DNA from: Paenibacillus peoriae KCTC 3763
GTDB lineage: Bacteria; Bacillota; Bacilli; Paenibacillales; Paenibacillaceae
Reading direction: 5' to 3'
Assembly (NCBI RefSeq): GCF_000236805.1
Contig: NZ_AGFX01000047.1
Coordinates: 62,001-126,000, forward strand
DNA: 64,000 nt
Shown: positions 26,842-39,600 of the stretch, in pieces
How the letters are laid out: the number at the start of each line of letters is the position of its first letter
Numbering within the stretch: position 1 is the first letter of the stretch
Position numbers and translations under genes: made by a program
The notes under the pieces: model-generated
The model's database searches: none
Seen by the model: only the letters and a program-made list of their open reading frames with translations
Told to the model about the DNA's origin: nothing

Positions 26842-29292
26842 TTAACCTCTGCGCGGACGCGAAGGGGCGGATTTCTTTTTAGGTGCAGCAGGTTCGCCAC
26901 TCGTCGAGATTTTATCTTCATCAACGACAGCCTGACGCTCTTGGTTGGATTCAATTTGTGCTTTCATGATGTATGTCGATACTTCTTCCTGGATGCTGCC
27001 GATCATCGCATGGAACATTTCGAAGCCTTCAAATTGGTATTCACGCAACGGATCCGTACCGCCGTATGCACGCAAGTGAATGCCTTGACGCAATTGATCC
27101 ATAGCATCAATATGATCCATCCATTTGCTATCAACCGCACGCAGTACGATAACCTTCTCGAACTCGCGTACCATTTCCTCGCCAATCATCTCTTCACGGC
27201 TATGGTATCTGTCGGTAACTTTCTCGAAGATCATTTCTACCATCTCTTCTCTTTCCTTGCCCCACAGATCGTCACGAGTAAGTGTATTTTCCTCAAGCAG
27301 GTTGTTATTCACATACTCTGCAACTGCTTCAAGCTCCCAGTTTTCAGGAATGTCATCCCCGCAATGAGCTTCCACCACACGCTCAATGACAGGCTTGATC
27401 ATATCAAACACAATTTCCTTGATATTCTCCGATTCCAGCACTTCACGACGCTGTTTGTAGATAATAGCACGCTGCTGGTTCATGACATCATCATACTGGA
27501 GAACGACTTTACGCTGATCAAAGTTATTGCCTTCGACGCGTTTTTGCGCTGATTCAATAGCACGTGTAATCATGCGGCTCTCGATTGGCTGGTCCTCTTC
27601 AAAGCCCAAGCGCTCCATCATATTCAATACGTTATCCGCACCAAAACGCTTCATTAATTCATCGCCGAGTGACAAGTAAAACTGTGTGGACCCTGGATCA
27701 CCCTGACGTCCTGCACGTCCGCGAAGCTGATTATCAATACGGCGGGATTCATGACGCTCTGTACCGATGATATGCAATCCACCGAGTTCTGATACGCCTT
27801 CGCCCAGTACGATGTCAGTACCACGTCCTGCCATATTGGTAGCGATAGTAACCGAGCCAGCTTCACCTGCGCGGGAAATAATCTCAGCTTCCTCGGCGTG
27901 ATACTTGGCATTAAGCACCTTATGACGAACGCCTTTGCGTTTCAGCATCTCAGAAAGCAGCTCCGAGTTTTCGATAGAAATCGTACCTACCAATATCGGC
28001 TGATTCTTTTTGTTACGCTCCAGAATTTCATCCACTACTGCATGGAATTTGCCTTTTACGCTCTTGTATACAACGTCAGGCATATCTACACGCTGGTTAG
28101 GTCGATTCGTTGGAATCTGGAGTACTTCCAGACCATAGATTTTTTTGAATTCTTCTTCTTCTGTTTTCGCTGTACCCGTCATACCCGCCAATTTGCGGTA
28201 CATACGGAAGTAGTTTTGGAATGTAATCGTCGCCAGCGTCATGCTTTCATTTTGTACAATGATGTTTTCCTTTGCTTCAATGGCCTGATGCAAACCATCA
28301 CTGTAGCGACGTCCAGCCATCAGACGGCCTGTGAACTCATCGACAATCAGGACTTCACCCTCAGCAACGACATAATCCACATCCAGGCGCATAATGGCAT
28401 TAGCCTTCAATGCCTGTACAATGTGGTGGTTGATTGTCACACTTTCCTGATCGTAGAGATTTTCCAGTCCGAAGAAATTTTCAGCCTTGGATACGCCGTT
28501 TTCAGTCAAGGCAACCGACTTCACCTTGATATCCAGTGTGTAATCTTCTTCAACATTCAGGCTCTTCACAAAACGATCAGCTGCGAAATACAGCTCTGTC
28601 GATTTTTGAGCTTGTCCTGAAATAATCAATGGTGTACGAGCTTCATCGACGAGAATGGAATCCACTTCATCAATGATACAGAAGTACAATGGCCGCTGAA
28701 CCATCTGTTCTTTGTAAAGCACCATATTATCGCGCAGATAATCGAATCCAAACTCGTTATTCGTACCGTATGTGATGTCACAGGCGTAAGCTTCCTGCTT
28801 GGCGGCATGATCCATGTTCGCCAAATTCAGCCCTACAGTCATCCCCAGGAAGTTGTAGACTTGTCCCATTTCTCCGCTGTCACGCTGTGCCAAATAGTCA
28901 TTGACCGTAACCACGTGCACGCCTTTGCCCAACAACGCATTCAAATAAACCGGCAGCGTACCTACCAGCGTTTTACCTTCACCGGTTTTCATTTCAGCAA
29001 TCTTACCTTCATGCAGCGCAATACCGCCCAGCATCTGGACATCATAATGACGTTTGCCCAGCACCCGCTTGGACGCTTCACGAACGGTTGCAAAAGCTTC
29101 CGGCAGAATTTCTTCAGCCGCAGTGCCTTGTTCAATCCGCTCTCTAAACTCCGCCGTCTTTGCTTTCAGTTCCTCATCCGAGAGCTTCTCAAAATCCGGC
29201 TCTATTTTATTGATCAGTTCAACCGTCTTCATTAAACGCTTGACGTCACGTTCATTTGTATCACCAAAAATTTTCTTGACAATTCCTAGCAT
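26842..29292 (-). CDS. secA: Preprotein translocase ATPase SecA
   Basis: Cytoplasmic and membrane-bound motor that drives unfolded preproteins through SecYEG. It has 816 residues. Walker A is MKTGEGKT (near 105), DEAD-like Walker [15 protein letters not shown] (near 210), NBD2 motif [13 protein letters not shown] and [15 protein letters not shown]. The preprotein-binding and helical scaffold domains follow. The C-terminus ends in a basic, Pro-rich tail ([14 protein letters not shown]) with no CxC...CH zinc-binding SEC-C motif, which many SecA proteins use to contact SecB or phospholipids. No frameshifted remnant of the motif was found just downstream. The start has AAAGGGG upstream. Confidence 0.97.
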   Translation of the reverse strand: MLGIVKKIFGDTNERDVKRLMKTVELINKIEPDFEKLSDEELKAKTAEFRERIEQGTAAEEILPEAFATVREASKRVLGKRHYDVQMLGGIALHEGKIAEMKTGEGKTLVGTLPVYLNALLGKGVHVVTVNDYLAQRDSGEMGQVYNFLGMTVGLNLANMDHAAKQEAYACDITYGTNNEFGFDYLRDNMVLYKEQMVQRPLYFCIIDEVDSILVDEARTPLIISGQAQKSTELYFAADRFVKSLNVEEDYTLDIKVKSVALTENGVSKAENFFGLENLYDQESVTINHHIVQALKANAIMRLDVDYVVAEGEVLIVDEFTGRLMAGRRYSDGLHQAIEAKENIIVQNESMTLATITFQNYFRMYRKLAGMTGTAKTEEEEFKKIYGLEVLQIPTNRPNQRVDMPDVVYKSVKGKFHAVVDEILERNKKNQPILVGTISIENSELLSEMLKRKGVRHKVLNAKYHAEEAEIISRAGEAGSVTIATNMAGRGTDIVLGEGVSELGGLHIIGTERHESRRIDNQLRGRAGRQGDPGSTQFYLSLGDELMKRFGADNVLNMMERLGFEEDQPIESRMITRAIESAQKRVEGNNFDQRKVVLQYDDVMNQQRAIIYKQRREVLESENIKEIVFDMIKPVIERVVEAHCGDDIPENWELEAVAEYVNNNLLEENTLTRDDLWGKEREEMVEMIFEKVTDRYHSREEMIGEEMVREFEKVIVLRAVDSKWMDHIDAMDQLRQGIHLRAYGGTDPLREYQFEGFEMFHAMIGSIQEEVSTYIMKAQIESNQERQAVVDEDKISTSGEPAAPKKKSAPSRPRRG

Positions 29293-29429
29293 GGTTTACC
29301 CCTTTCACGCAAAACAATTAATTAATAGAAATCAATCTCACAATAAGAAAGGGTCCATGATGAAATTGATTCCTGATATGTTTGACAGGCCCGGCTGTAC
29401 CAGCCCATCGTGCGATGTTCTTTGCATAA

Positions 29430-29458
29430 ATTGTAACAGTTTGTAGGACATGCCGCAA
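29430..29458 (-). promoter_or_regulatory. secA promoter (sigma-A type)
   Basis: Minus strand: TTGCGG (29453-29458), 17-base spacer, TACAAT (29430-29435). Spacing is ideal and the -10 matches at five of six positions. Confidence 0.65.
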
Positions 29459-29520
29459 CACAAGCAGCCTCTGGAATTGCATCAGGTTAAAGATACCAGA
29501 GCAATTGACGCAAGAAAGAC

Positions 29521-29566
29521 ACATATAAAAGAGCCTTACCCCGCCAGATTCGCAGGGATAAGGCTC
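29521..29566 (-). terminator. Terminator of hpf
   Basis: GAGCCTTATCCCTGC pairs with GCGGGGTAAGGCTC over about 14 bp (29531-29566), followed on the minus strand by TTTTATATGT. Confidence 0.87.
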
Positions 29567-29659
29567 GTCGTTATTATCATTTTCCCTAATATCCATAAAA
29601 CATGCTTGCATTAAAAATGTACTATTCATTTTAAAATTACAATAAGCTTCTGCTTCAGG

Positions 29660-30214
29660 CTATTCCCGTTCGATCAGACCATACTTACCATCATTGCGTT
29701 TGTAAACTACGCTGACCTCTTCGTTATCGATATTGGCAAATACGAAGAAATTATGTCCAACCATGTTCATTTGAAGAATAGCTTCTTCCACATCCATAGG
29801 CTTCAATAAGAAGCGCTTGGTGCGAACGACCTCCAGCTCATCCAATTCTGCATCCTCAGCTACAACCACATTGCCTGCCGGATCTTCCACAAAAAGAGTT
29901 TTCAAACTGCCTTTTTGACGGAATTTTCGGTTTAGCTTGGTTTTGTTCTTGCGGATTTGCCGCTCAAGCTTGTCTACCACGGCATCAATGGACGCATACA
30001 TGTCATCGCTTTCGTCTTCGGCACGGAGTACAAGCCCCGGCAAAGGAATGGTTACTTCTACAGTGTGCAAATCTCTGGTTGTGCTTAACGTTACACTTCC
30101 GTCAGACGTCGGGGGTGCATCGAAATACTTTTCAAGTCTGCTGAATTTCTTATCAACGTAGTCCTTCAAAGCGTCGGTAACCTCGATCTGTTGACCTCGT
30201 ACTGTTAAGTTCAT
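29660..30214 (-). CDS. hpf: Long-form ribosome hibernation-promoting factor
   Basis: Dimerises 70S ribosomes into inactive 100S particles in stationary phase or stress. ATG 30214 (AAAGGAGG ten bases upstream) gives 184 residues. The N-terminal S30AE ribosome-binding domain is at about 1-100 (MNLTVRGQQIEVTDALKDYV). A linker follows, and the long-form dimerisation domain covers about 125-180 (VVRTKRFLLKPMDVEEAILQ, NFFVFANIDNEEVSVVYKRN). A TATACT -10-like box (complement of 30239-30244) lies just upstream; the -35 is poor, so an alternative sigma factor is possible. The usual secA neighbour is present. Confidence 0.95.
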   Translation of the reverse strand: MNLTVRGQQIEVTDALKDYVDKKFSRLEKYFDAPPTSDGSVTLSTTRDLHTVEVTIPLPGLVLRAEDESDDMYASIDAVVDKLERQIRKNKTKLNRKFRQKGSLKTLFVEDPAGNVVVAEDAELDELEVVRTKRFLLKPMDVEEAILQMNMVGHNFFVFANIDNEEVSVVYKRNDGKYGLIERE

Positions 30215-30667
30215 AGGGCACGCCTCCTTTGCCCCTTCAGTATAACACATATGTTAACGCCAAGTAAAAAAAACACCCAACATTTCGAAGTTATTTTACA
30301 AAATTCTTCATATTTCGATAAAACGCCTCTGGTAACGCCATCCTTTGAAAAAGTAATGTTTAATATTAGCTCGCATACACATTTGAATAATGAGCGCATA
30401 TATAAAAAATTTGCTCTGGCAGTATCGTGTATCGTGATCAGCAACCATCTGTGCTTCATGCCTCAGCTACTTATTTTGGAACAGGGAGGGATGCCTTTTC
30501 TCGCCGAAACGGGTACAGGAGATTTTGATGTATGCAATGGCCTGGTTATGCTATATTGCAGGCAATTTATACGAAAGGATTATTACATCCAGCTTAGCTG
30601 GCTCTTCCCAGTCGAAGATCCTCCAAGTATAGCGGATGGGAAGGGATGGAAAGTAGGAAGCTAATCC
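30215..30667. other. 453-base divergent region between hpf and the giant repeat gene
   Basis: The hpf -10-like box lies at 30239-30244. For the plus-strand gene, TTGATG (30525-30530) and TATGCT (30547-30552) with a 16-base spacer is the best sigma-A-like candidate, but it is weak. ACAC (30377-30380) plus CATATATA (from 30397) faintly recalls a sigma-K promoter. A 137-codon frame from 30251 lacks a ribosome site and family features and is not called. Confidence 0.35.
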
Positions 30668-33600
30668 ATGGCTTTTATTCAGCGTTACGTAACGAACCAG
30701 ACGGGGGCTGTCACCTTTATCGGAAATACACTTGGACTGGCGCGTTCCAATTCGGCAGGAGTACCGGGAACTGTAACCAGCATCGGCGCTTTCATCACAA
30801 CCAATACAGCTTCTCGCTTCGGCACGTATCCATTTGGCACTACCTCTGCATTTACAAGTAACTCATCAACAGCATTCCTTGTGCTTCCTGCGGGCAGTAC
30901 GGTGCTGTATGCAGAACTTATTTGGGGAGGAAGCTATGCCAACGGCAGCACCAATGTATTGTCCAGCGCCAACAACCCGGTCACTTTTCAGACACCCGCT
31001 TTATCTACTACAGTCAGTCCTGATTCTGCAACATCGGTCAATGTAACCAGTCTCAGTATTTATGTAAGAACGGCGAATGTGACGAACCTGGTCATTCAAG
31101 GCGGCGCAGGGGCATACACGGTCGGAAATGTGACGGGTACCATCACGGTTCCCGATTCCACAAACACCAACCACGCGGGCTGGACGCTGGCTGTGGTGTA
31201 CAATAACCCGTCTCTGCCCTTCCGCAATCTGTCGCTGCGCGTGGGTGGCGAAGGGGTCAGTAGCGATACAGGCTCGGTCAACGTTGTAGTGAGCGGCTTT
31301 GCCACGCCAGTACAAGGGGCCCTGCGCGGCAGAGCATTGATTTGCGCCCAAGAGGGTGACGTGGATATCACCGGGGATCGTGCGTTGTTTGGACCTACCA
31401 CATCCAGCTTGACTGCACTGTCTGGGCCCAACAATTTCTCAACTAATTTTTTCGCTTCGCAGATTAACGGGGACGACGGCACACTGGTCACGACAGGGAC
31501 ATTCGGCACTACCAATGCCGTGAATGGGGCACCTGGAACACAGGTCACAGGTGGGCGGCAAGGCTGGGACATCACCAATGTCGATATTTCCTCCACGCTA
31601 CTCAACAGCCAAACCTCAGGTGTCCTCCAACTGACAACCGATGGCGATATTTACGTCGTCAATGCCAACGCAATTCAAATTGATATCAATGCCCCACTGG
31701 TGACTCTGACTAAAACGGCCAGTGCCGCGGACTTGGTTATTGGCGATACCGTTACCTATACCATTAACATTTCGAATACAGGACTAGTCAGCGCTTCCAA
31801 CACTGTGCTTACCGACACCATACCTGCAGGGGCCACCTTTGTATCCGGAAGCGTCATTGTCGCGGGCACAGCCCAGCTGACAGCCAATCCTGCCACCGGA
31901 ATCACAGTGGGCAGCGTAGCTCCTGCTTCCACGGTGACTATTACATTCCGCGCAACGGTCACTTCATTGCCAGCAAACGCTCAACTAGGCAATCAGGCAT
32001 CGGCGTCCTTTTCCTTCCAAACTGTTCCAGGTGGGCCTGTCATTTCTGGTAATGTTCCGTCCAACACGGCGAGTACGCCGATCTATCAGCCCGTCATCGG
32101 GATTGTTAAAAGTGCCAATACAACAGCTGCTACCGTCGGGGACACCATTACGTACTCGTTCCTGATATCCAATACAGGCAGCATTGCTGCTAATCTCAGC
32201 TTTACAGAGAGTATTCCGGCCGGATCATCGTTTATCCCCGGCAGTGTGACCATTGGCGGCTCTTCCGTGCCTTCTGCCAATCCCGCTACAGGCTTTTCGG
32301 TAGGCACCATCAATCCCAATGCTACAATACCGGTGACCTTCCGGACACTTGTCAATTCTGTTCCTGCCTCTGGAAATCTGACCGATCAGGCGACTTACAC
32401 ATTTACCTTTACACCGCCTGACGGACGTGTATTGAACAGAAGCGGTACGTCCAACACGCTCACCATTCCGGTATCTTCGCCGAATGTGAACGTGACCAAG
32501 GCCTCTTCGCTGGCGGCGGCTGCCGTTGGAGAAACCGTTCAGTTTACGATAACCGCTACGAATAATGGAATCGAGAATGTGACCAACGTCGTGGTCACTG
32601 ATCCGCTGCCAACCGGAGTGGCCTTTGTACCCGGCAGCGTCACTGTAAACGGAACCGCATCTTCAACAGCTACGCCTGTGAACGGAATTCCGATTGGCAC
32701 GTTGGCTCCAGGTGCATCGGTTACGGTTGTATTTCAGGCTGTAATTAACTCGCTGCCTTCTCCTGCACAGATCAACAACCGGGCAACCGTCAGCTTCACA
32801 TCCGGCTCCTTTGCCGGATCATCCTTGTCTAATCTTGTAACCATTCCTGTCGTGATTGCAGCTCCAGCCATTACCAAAAGCGCCAGTTCCAATCGTGCCA
32901 GCGTAGGCGGAACGATCACCTATTCTTTTTTGATTGCCAATACCGGAACAGCCGTCTTAAATACAACCTTGACTGAAACCGTACCGGCAGGCTCCACCTT
33001 TATTCCGGGGAGTGTCATTGTCGGAGGCTCCTCGGTACCAGGTGCCAATCCGAACACAGGGATCTCGGTAGGCACCGTAAATCCCGGCGCACAGATCACG
33101 GTGTCTTTCAGAACAACTGTTGATTCCCTGCCACCCGGAGGCGGACTCAACGATCAGGGACTGCTTCAATATACGTATCAACTGCAAGACGGGAGAACTC
33201 TTTCCGGCTCGCTTCTATCCAATATTGTTTCCGTGTCCGTTTCTCTGCCTAGCGTAGCGGTAACCAAATCTGCCGGCTTTACATCCGTTAGTGTAGGTGA
33301 AACGCTGACCTACAGCGTGACTGCTGTCAACAACGGGATTGACCCGATTACCAACACCGTCATTACTGATCCGCTCCCCGGGAGCGTGTCCTTTGTACCC
33401 GGCAGCGTGACCATTGGCGGTTCGTCTGTGAGCACAGCCGACCCTAGAATCGGTATTCCGGTTGGCAACATCGGATCAGGCGCATCTGTGCAGGTGTCCT
33501 ACGCTGTACTGGTCAATGCCGTACCGTCCGTACAGCCACTGCAAAATACAGCCAGCGTCAGCTTCACCAGCGGCACCTTTACCGGTACTTCTCAGACAAA

Positions 33601-36600
33601 TACCGTCTCTGTACCGGTGTATCAGCCTCGCATCAGTGTAGCCAAATCTGCGAATACAACAGCATCTACGATAGGCGACACGATTCTGTACACATTGCTG
33701 GTCACAAATAGCGGCAACTATAATGCTTCTGTGACGCTGACTGATGCTATTCCTGCCGGATCAACATTTATAGAGAACAGCGTGGTTATCAATGGCGTCA
33801 GTCAGCCTGGGGCCAGCCCGGCAGCAGGTATTTTCATCGGCACCGTATCGACGCAAAGCCCCATTACGCTAACGTTCCAAACCGTAGTGGTTTCTCTCCC
33901 AACACCAGCCCAACTGACAGACCAAGCTGCTGCTGCGATTTCTTTCACCTTGCCCGATGGACGGGTACGAACAGCTAGCACGTCGTCCAACGTATTATCC
34001 ATTCCTGTGTCTGCGCCGAATGTGTCCGTATCCAAAACAGCTAATCGTTCTACCGCCATTCCGGGTGATTCAGTGCTGTATACCCTTACCGTACTCAACA
34101 ATGGAATCGAGACGGTAAACAATGTAGTTGTTTCCGATCCTATCCCGTCCGGCTCCCAATTTACGGTGGGCAGCGTGACGCTGAATGGCTCCACCGTGGC
34201 CAGCGGAAATCCGTCTCTAGGTATCCCGATCGGTAGCATTGCCGCAGGAGGGGGAGCTACGATCACTTTCAGGGTGACGGTATCCTCTCCATTGCCAAGT
34301 CCGCCGCAGCTCACCAACCAAGCACGTGCCAGCTTCACCAGCGGTGCTTTTTCGGGTGTGTCCATATCCAACGCGGTAACAGTAGCCATCAATGCTCCGG
34401 TGCTAGCCGTAAGTAAAACGGCTAATCCCATGCGGGCAACAGTTGGCGATATCGTAACGTATTCCGTGGCGGTGACCAACAGCGGTAACATAGCTGCTAC
34501 TGCCACATTGACAGACAATATCCCTGCAGGCTCGGCACTATTGCCGAACAGTGTAATCGTTAACAGTACTCCTGTTCCAGGCGCCAGTCCCGCAGCAGGT
34601 CTGTCTATTGGCTCCATTATCCCCGGAGCCGTGGTCCAAACAACTTTTCAGGTGGTGATTACTTCCGTGCCTTTACCTCCCCAACTCACCGACCAGGCGA
34701 ATATCAGCTTTTCCTTTCAACCGCCGGATGGCCGGGTTGTTAACGGCAATGTTTCGTCCAATATTGTTACAATTCCTGTGTCGTCACCGGATGTGCTGGT
34801 TACCAAAAGTGCTTCGGCCACTGACGCGGTTCCTGGTGATACGCTAACCTACACCATTACAGCTGCCAACAGCGGCATCGAAACCGTGACAGACGTTCGC
34901 GTAACTGATACCATTCCGACAGGTTCTGCCTTTGTTCCTGGCTCGGTTATCGTTAATGGAGCAACGCTACCGTCAGCCAGTCCCCTGACAGGAATTCCAG
35001 TTGGCTCGATCGCTGCGGGTGCGTCAACAACCGTCACTTTTTCCGTATTGGTCAACAGCCTGCCTCAGCCGCCGCAATTGAGCGATCAGGCTTCCGTTTC
35101 TTTTACCAGTGGCACACTGAACTTCACATCCCTCTCCAACACGGTTGTCGTGCCCGTATACCAGCCTATTATCAGCCTTGTTAAAACCGCAAATACGAGT
35201 CAAGCAACTGTCGGAGATACCGTAGTCTATACACTGACTGCCCAAAATACCGGGAATTTAGCAGCGACTGCTACCTTCACCGATGCCATTCCATCTGGCT
35301 CTTCCTTTGTACCCAACAGTGTCACCGTAAACGGTCTGCCTGTTGCTGGAGCCACACCCCAAACAGGGGTGTCAGTTGGAAGCATTGCTGCGGGTGCCTC
35401 TGTCTCTCTCACTTTTCAGGTCATTATTAATGCGGTCCCAGTCGGCTTAGGCCTATTAAATCAAGGCTCTGCCACGTTCACCTTCCAGCCGCCGGACGGT
35501 CGAACCTTGAACGGAAGTGTTCAATCGAATCCGGTTTTCATACCTGTATCCAATCCTAATGTCGCCGTGACCAAAACGGTCAACCAAACTGCCGTCGCCT
35601 TCGGAGATACCATTACGTATACGATTACCGCAGTGAACAACGACATTACACCTGTGACAGGAGCCGTCTTTATTGATCCGATTGCTGACGGGACTACCTT
35701 TGTAGCTAACTCCGTACAAGTAAACGGTGTCACTATACCGGGAGCCAACATCGCTACAGGCGTTGCCGTCGGCTCTATCCCTGCTGCCAGCTCGGTAACG
35801 GTCACCTTCCAGGCCACGGTAACATCCTTACCGGCATCAGGTTTGTCAACGGATCAGGCGACCGTCTCCTTTAATTCAGGGGCTTTCGCAGGGCAATCCA
35901 TCTCGAATCCGGTCAGCCTGCCTGTATTGCAGCCGATTTTGAATGTAACCAATACCCTCAGCGCAGATCGGGCGACCGTAGGAAATACGCTTGGTTTTGT
36001 CATTACGGTAACCAATACCGGCAACACGCCAGCACAAACGGTCGTGCTTGATCTGCTGTCCAGCTCACTCAGCCTGAATCAAAATAGCGTCCTGGTCAAC
36101 GGAGCGCCTATGCCCGGAGCGGACCCAATTTCGGGAATTAATATCGGTTCAGTTGCACCCGGTACTACGGTAACTGTCACGTTCAGCGCCGTAGTCATAT
36201 CTGTACCACCTGGCTCCATACTGACCAACCAGGCCAATGTGAACTATACGTTCCAACTGCTGGACGGACGAACGTTGACCGGAAGCGGGTCAGCACAGCC
36301 TGTATCCATCCCGATCTCTTCGCCGAATGTAACCGTGACGAAGGCGGCTAATGTCGCTGACGCTGTCGTGGGTGATTCTGTTTCATACGTCATTACTGCC
36401 TTTAATAATGGACTTGACCCCGTTACGAACGTAATCGTTACCGATACCATTCCTTTCGGAACCGCATTTGTACCGGGTAGCGTTACAATCAATGGCACGC
36501 CTGTTGCTTCAGCCAACCCGCAAAACGGCATTCCTGTCGGGACACTTGGTGCTGGTGGCGGTGCGACCATTCGCTTTTTGCTTAACGTACAATCCCTGCC

Positions 36601-39600
36601 GTCACCAGCGTCCATTACCAATGAAGCCAAAGTCAGCTTCACTTCAGGCGCCTTTAATGGATTCTCTGTATCCACTCCCGTAACCATTCCTGTGTATCAA
36701 CCCATCGTTACCGTAGCCAAAAACGCGGGTACGGGAAGGGCTACGGTTGGAGATACGGTCACCTATACGCTCTCAGTTACAAACTCTGGAAACATCGGCG
36801 TAGATACCGTCCTTAGTGATCCGATTCCAGCCGGGGCTGCCTTTGTCGCCAACAGTGTAGTGATCAATGGCACCGCCGCGCCTGGTTCAGATCCAACCAT
36901 CGGGATTCCATTAGGTATCATAGGTGCTGCTACGACCGTCGCTCTGACCTTCCAGGCAGTCATTACCTCACTGCCCGTATCAGGTACACTGGTCAATCAG
37001 GCAACTGCCGCTTTCAGCTACCAACCACCGGATGGCCGTGTGCTAACCGGAAACGCGATATCTCCAACGGTGACCGTCTCCGTCTCTTCGCCGGATGTCG
37101 ACGTTGTCAAAACAGCCTCTGCTACCGATGCCGTGGTCGGAGATACCATTACGTATACTGTGATCGCTACAAATAACGGTATCAGCCAAGTGGCCAATAC
37201 CGTCGTATCTGATCCGATGCCACCCGGTACCAGCTTTGTTCCCGGCAGTGTAACCGTGAATGGAACATCTGTGCCTGCCTCGTCACCCATCTCCGGTATT
37301 CCTATTGGCACCATTGCCGTGGGTAGTTCAGCAACCGTCACATTTCAAGCTTCTGTCGTCAGTCTGCCTCAGCCGCCGCAGATTACCAATCAGGCGACCG
37401 TTAGCTTCACTTCAGGCGCGTTGATCTCGTCTTCTCAGTCTGATCCAGTCACCCTGCCGGTATATCAGCCGATCATCAGCTTGACCAAGACTGCCAATAC
37501 GGTCAGCACGCAGATTGGCTCGACGCTGCTCTACACACTGACGTTAACCAATACTGGTAATATCGCCGTTATACCTGTGCTGTCGGATAATATCCCTACT
37601 GGCTCTGAACTACTGCCTAATAGCGTCGTTGTTAACGGCATCATTGTACCGGGAGCCTCGCCAGTTACAGGTATTACACTCGGCTCACTCGCTCCTTCAA
37701 GCAGTATCGTAGTAAGCTTCCAAACGGTCGTTTCGTCTCTGCCAACCCCACCTGTACTGACTGATCTTGCGCAAGCGAACTTTACCTACTCACCGCCCGA
37801 CGGTAGAGTTCTGAGCGGTTCTGTCACATCAAATACAGTCAATGTTAGCGTATCCGCACCTAATGTCCAGGTGACGAAAACATCCAGCTTGGCAGCCGCT
37901 GTAGTCGGCGATACGATCAGATACACACTGAGCGTCACAAATAGTGGTGTAGATTCGGTCACAGATACCGTTGTAACCGATACGATTCCGTCTGGAACCT
38001 CCTTTGTCCCAGGTAGTGTTCTCATCGACGGCGTGGCCTTCCCTAACGCCTCTCCGGTCGCCGGAATTGCCATTGGAAACGTTGCAGCTGGAAATACATT
38101 CATCGTCAGTTTCCAGACAACTGTCCAGACTTTGCCGCAGCCTCCACTGCTCACAGATATCGCAGCCGTTACGTTTACTAGCGGAACATTCACTGGGACC
38201 GCCTTTTCCGATCCACTAATCGTACCTGTATTCCAGCCGCTCATTGCACTTACCAAAACATCCAACACCCTTAACGCCTCTGTCGGTGATACACTGACCT
38301 ACACAATTACAGCCATGAATAGCGGTAATATTGCGGCAGCTCTTACCATCAGTGATAACATCCCGGCTGGATCGTCTTTCCTTGCCAACAGTGTCAGCAT
38401 TGCCGGCAGCCCACAGCCTGGATTGTCCATCGAAACAGGCGTTCCAGTTGGATCTGTATTGCCAGGCGGAACGGTATCCGTAACTTTCCAGACTGTTATT
38501 AATTCTCTGCCTAATCCACAGGTATTGACTGATCAGGCATCTGGATCATTCACATTTCAACCGCCGGATGGAAGGACCCTATCTGGATCTGTGGTATCCA
38601 ATTCACTCAGCATCTCTGTATCCTCACCTGACGTCATCATCGTAAAAGGGACAGCGGCTACCGATGGCATTATCGGCGATATCATCACCTATACACTGGC
38701 TGTCTCCAACAATGGAATCAGTACAGCCAGTAATATAGTGGTCTCAGACACGATTGCAGCGGGAAGCTCCTTTGTGAATGGCAGTGTTACTATAAACGGA
38801 ACTGCCTTCCCTGATGGAAATCCCGGATTTGGAATTTCCATTGGCACGCTCACTCCTGGAGCAGTTACAACCGTCACGTTCCAGGTTCGAGTGGACTCCT
38901 TGCCGACACCACCGCAATTGTCCAATCAGGCTTCTGTCAGCTTTACCAATGGCGTATTTACAGGCAGCTCAACATCCAATATCGTGACCATCCCAGTCTT
39001 CCAGCCGATCCTGACAGCAGTCAAAACAAGCAGTACCAACAATGCCACAATTGGAGACATCATCACTTACACGATCGTCGTATCCAACACTGGAAACATT
39101 ACAGCCTCGACTACTGTGGGCGACAATATTCCAGACGGCTCTGTATTCCTTCCGAACACAGTGTCGATTAACGGCATTGTTGCTCCCGGTGCAAGTCCAG
39201 TTACAGGTATCCTGACTCCAGCCATACCACCAGGACAATCAGCAACCGTTACCTTCCAGGTGCTGGTATCTTCCATTCCTGTATCCGTACTGCTGGTAGA
39301 TCAGGCTGAGGTAGATTATCGCTTTAATGCACCAGATGGACGAGAGGCAGGAGGTTTCCATTTATCCAACATCGTCGAGGTTGCCGTTTCATCTCTAAAC
39401 ATCACTTTAAATAAAAGCGTAAGTTCACCTTTTGCCACTGCTGGAGATACCTTGACCTATGAACTCGTGATCCTCAACGAGGACACGAATACCGTGCAAG
39501 ATGCCCGTTTGCTGGACACCCTGCCAGAGGATATCGAATTTGTTACAGGTTCAGTTCAGATTAACGGAACAGCAATATCAGAAGGCGATCCTCGCAGCGG

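Larger units (their letters stand above)
29293..29659. other. 367-base region between hpf and secA
   Basis: It contains the hpf terminator (29521-29566), the secA promoter (29430-29458) and an untranslated secA leader of about 130 bases. No gene is visible. Confidence 0.6.

Noticed and set aside
26582-26845. 87-codon plus-strand frame between prfB and secA
   Set aside because: It runs through the inverted repeats and into the secA 3' end; no ribosome site; probably repeat-derived.
30377-30404. Sigma-K-like promoter for the giant repeat gene
   Set aside because: ACAC-N16-CATATATA is only a partial match and would leave a leader of about 260 bases; kept only as a remark.
30251-30664. 137-codon plus-strand frame upstream of the giant repeat gene
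   Set aside because: It has no ribosome binding site, its start abuts the hpf leader, and it has no domain-like composition; it is most likely leader or intergenic sequence.
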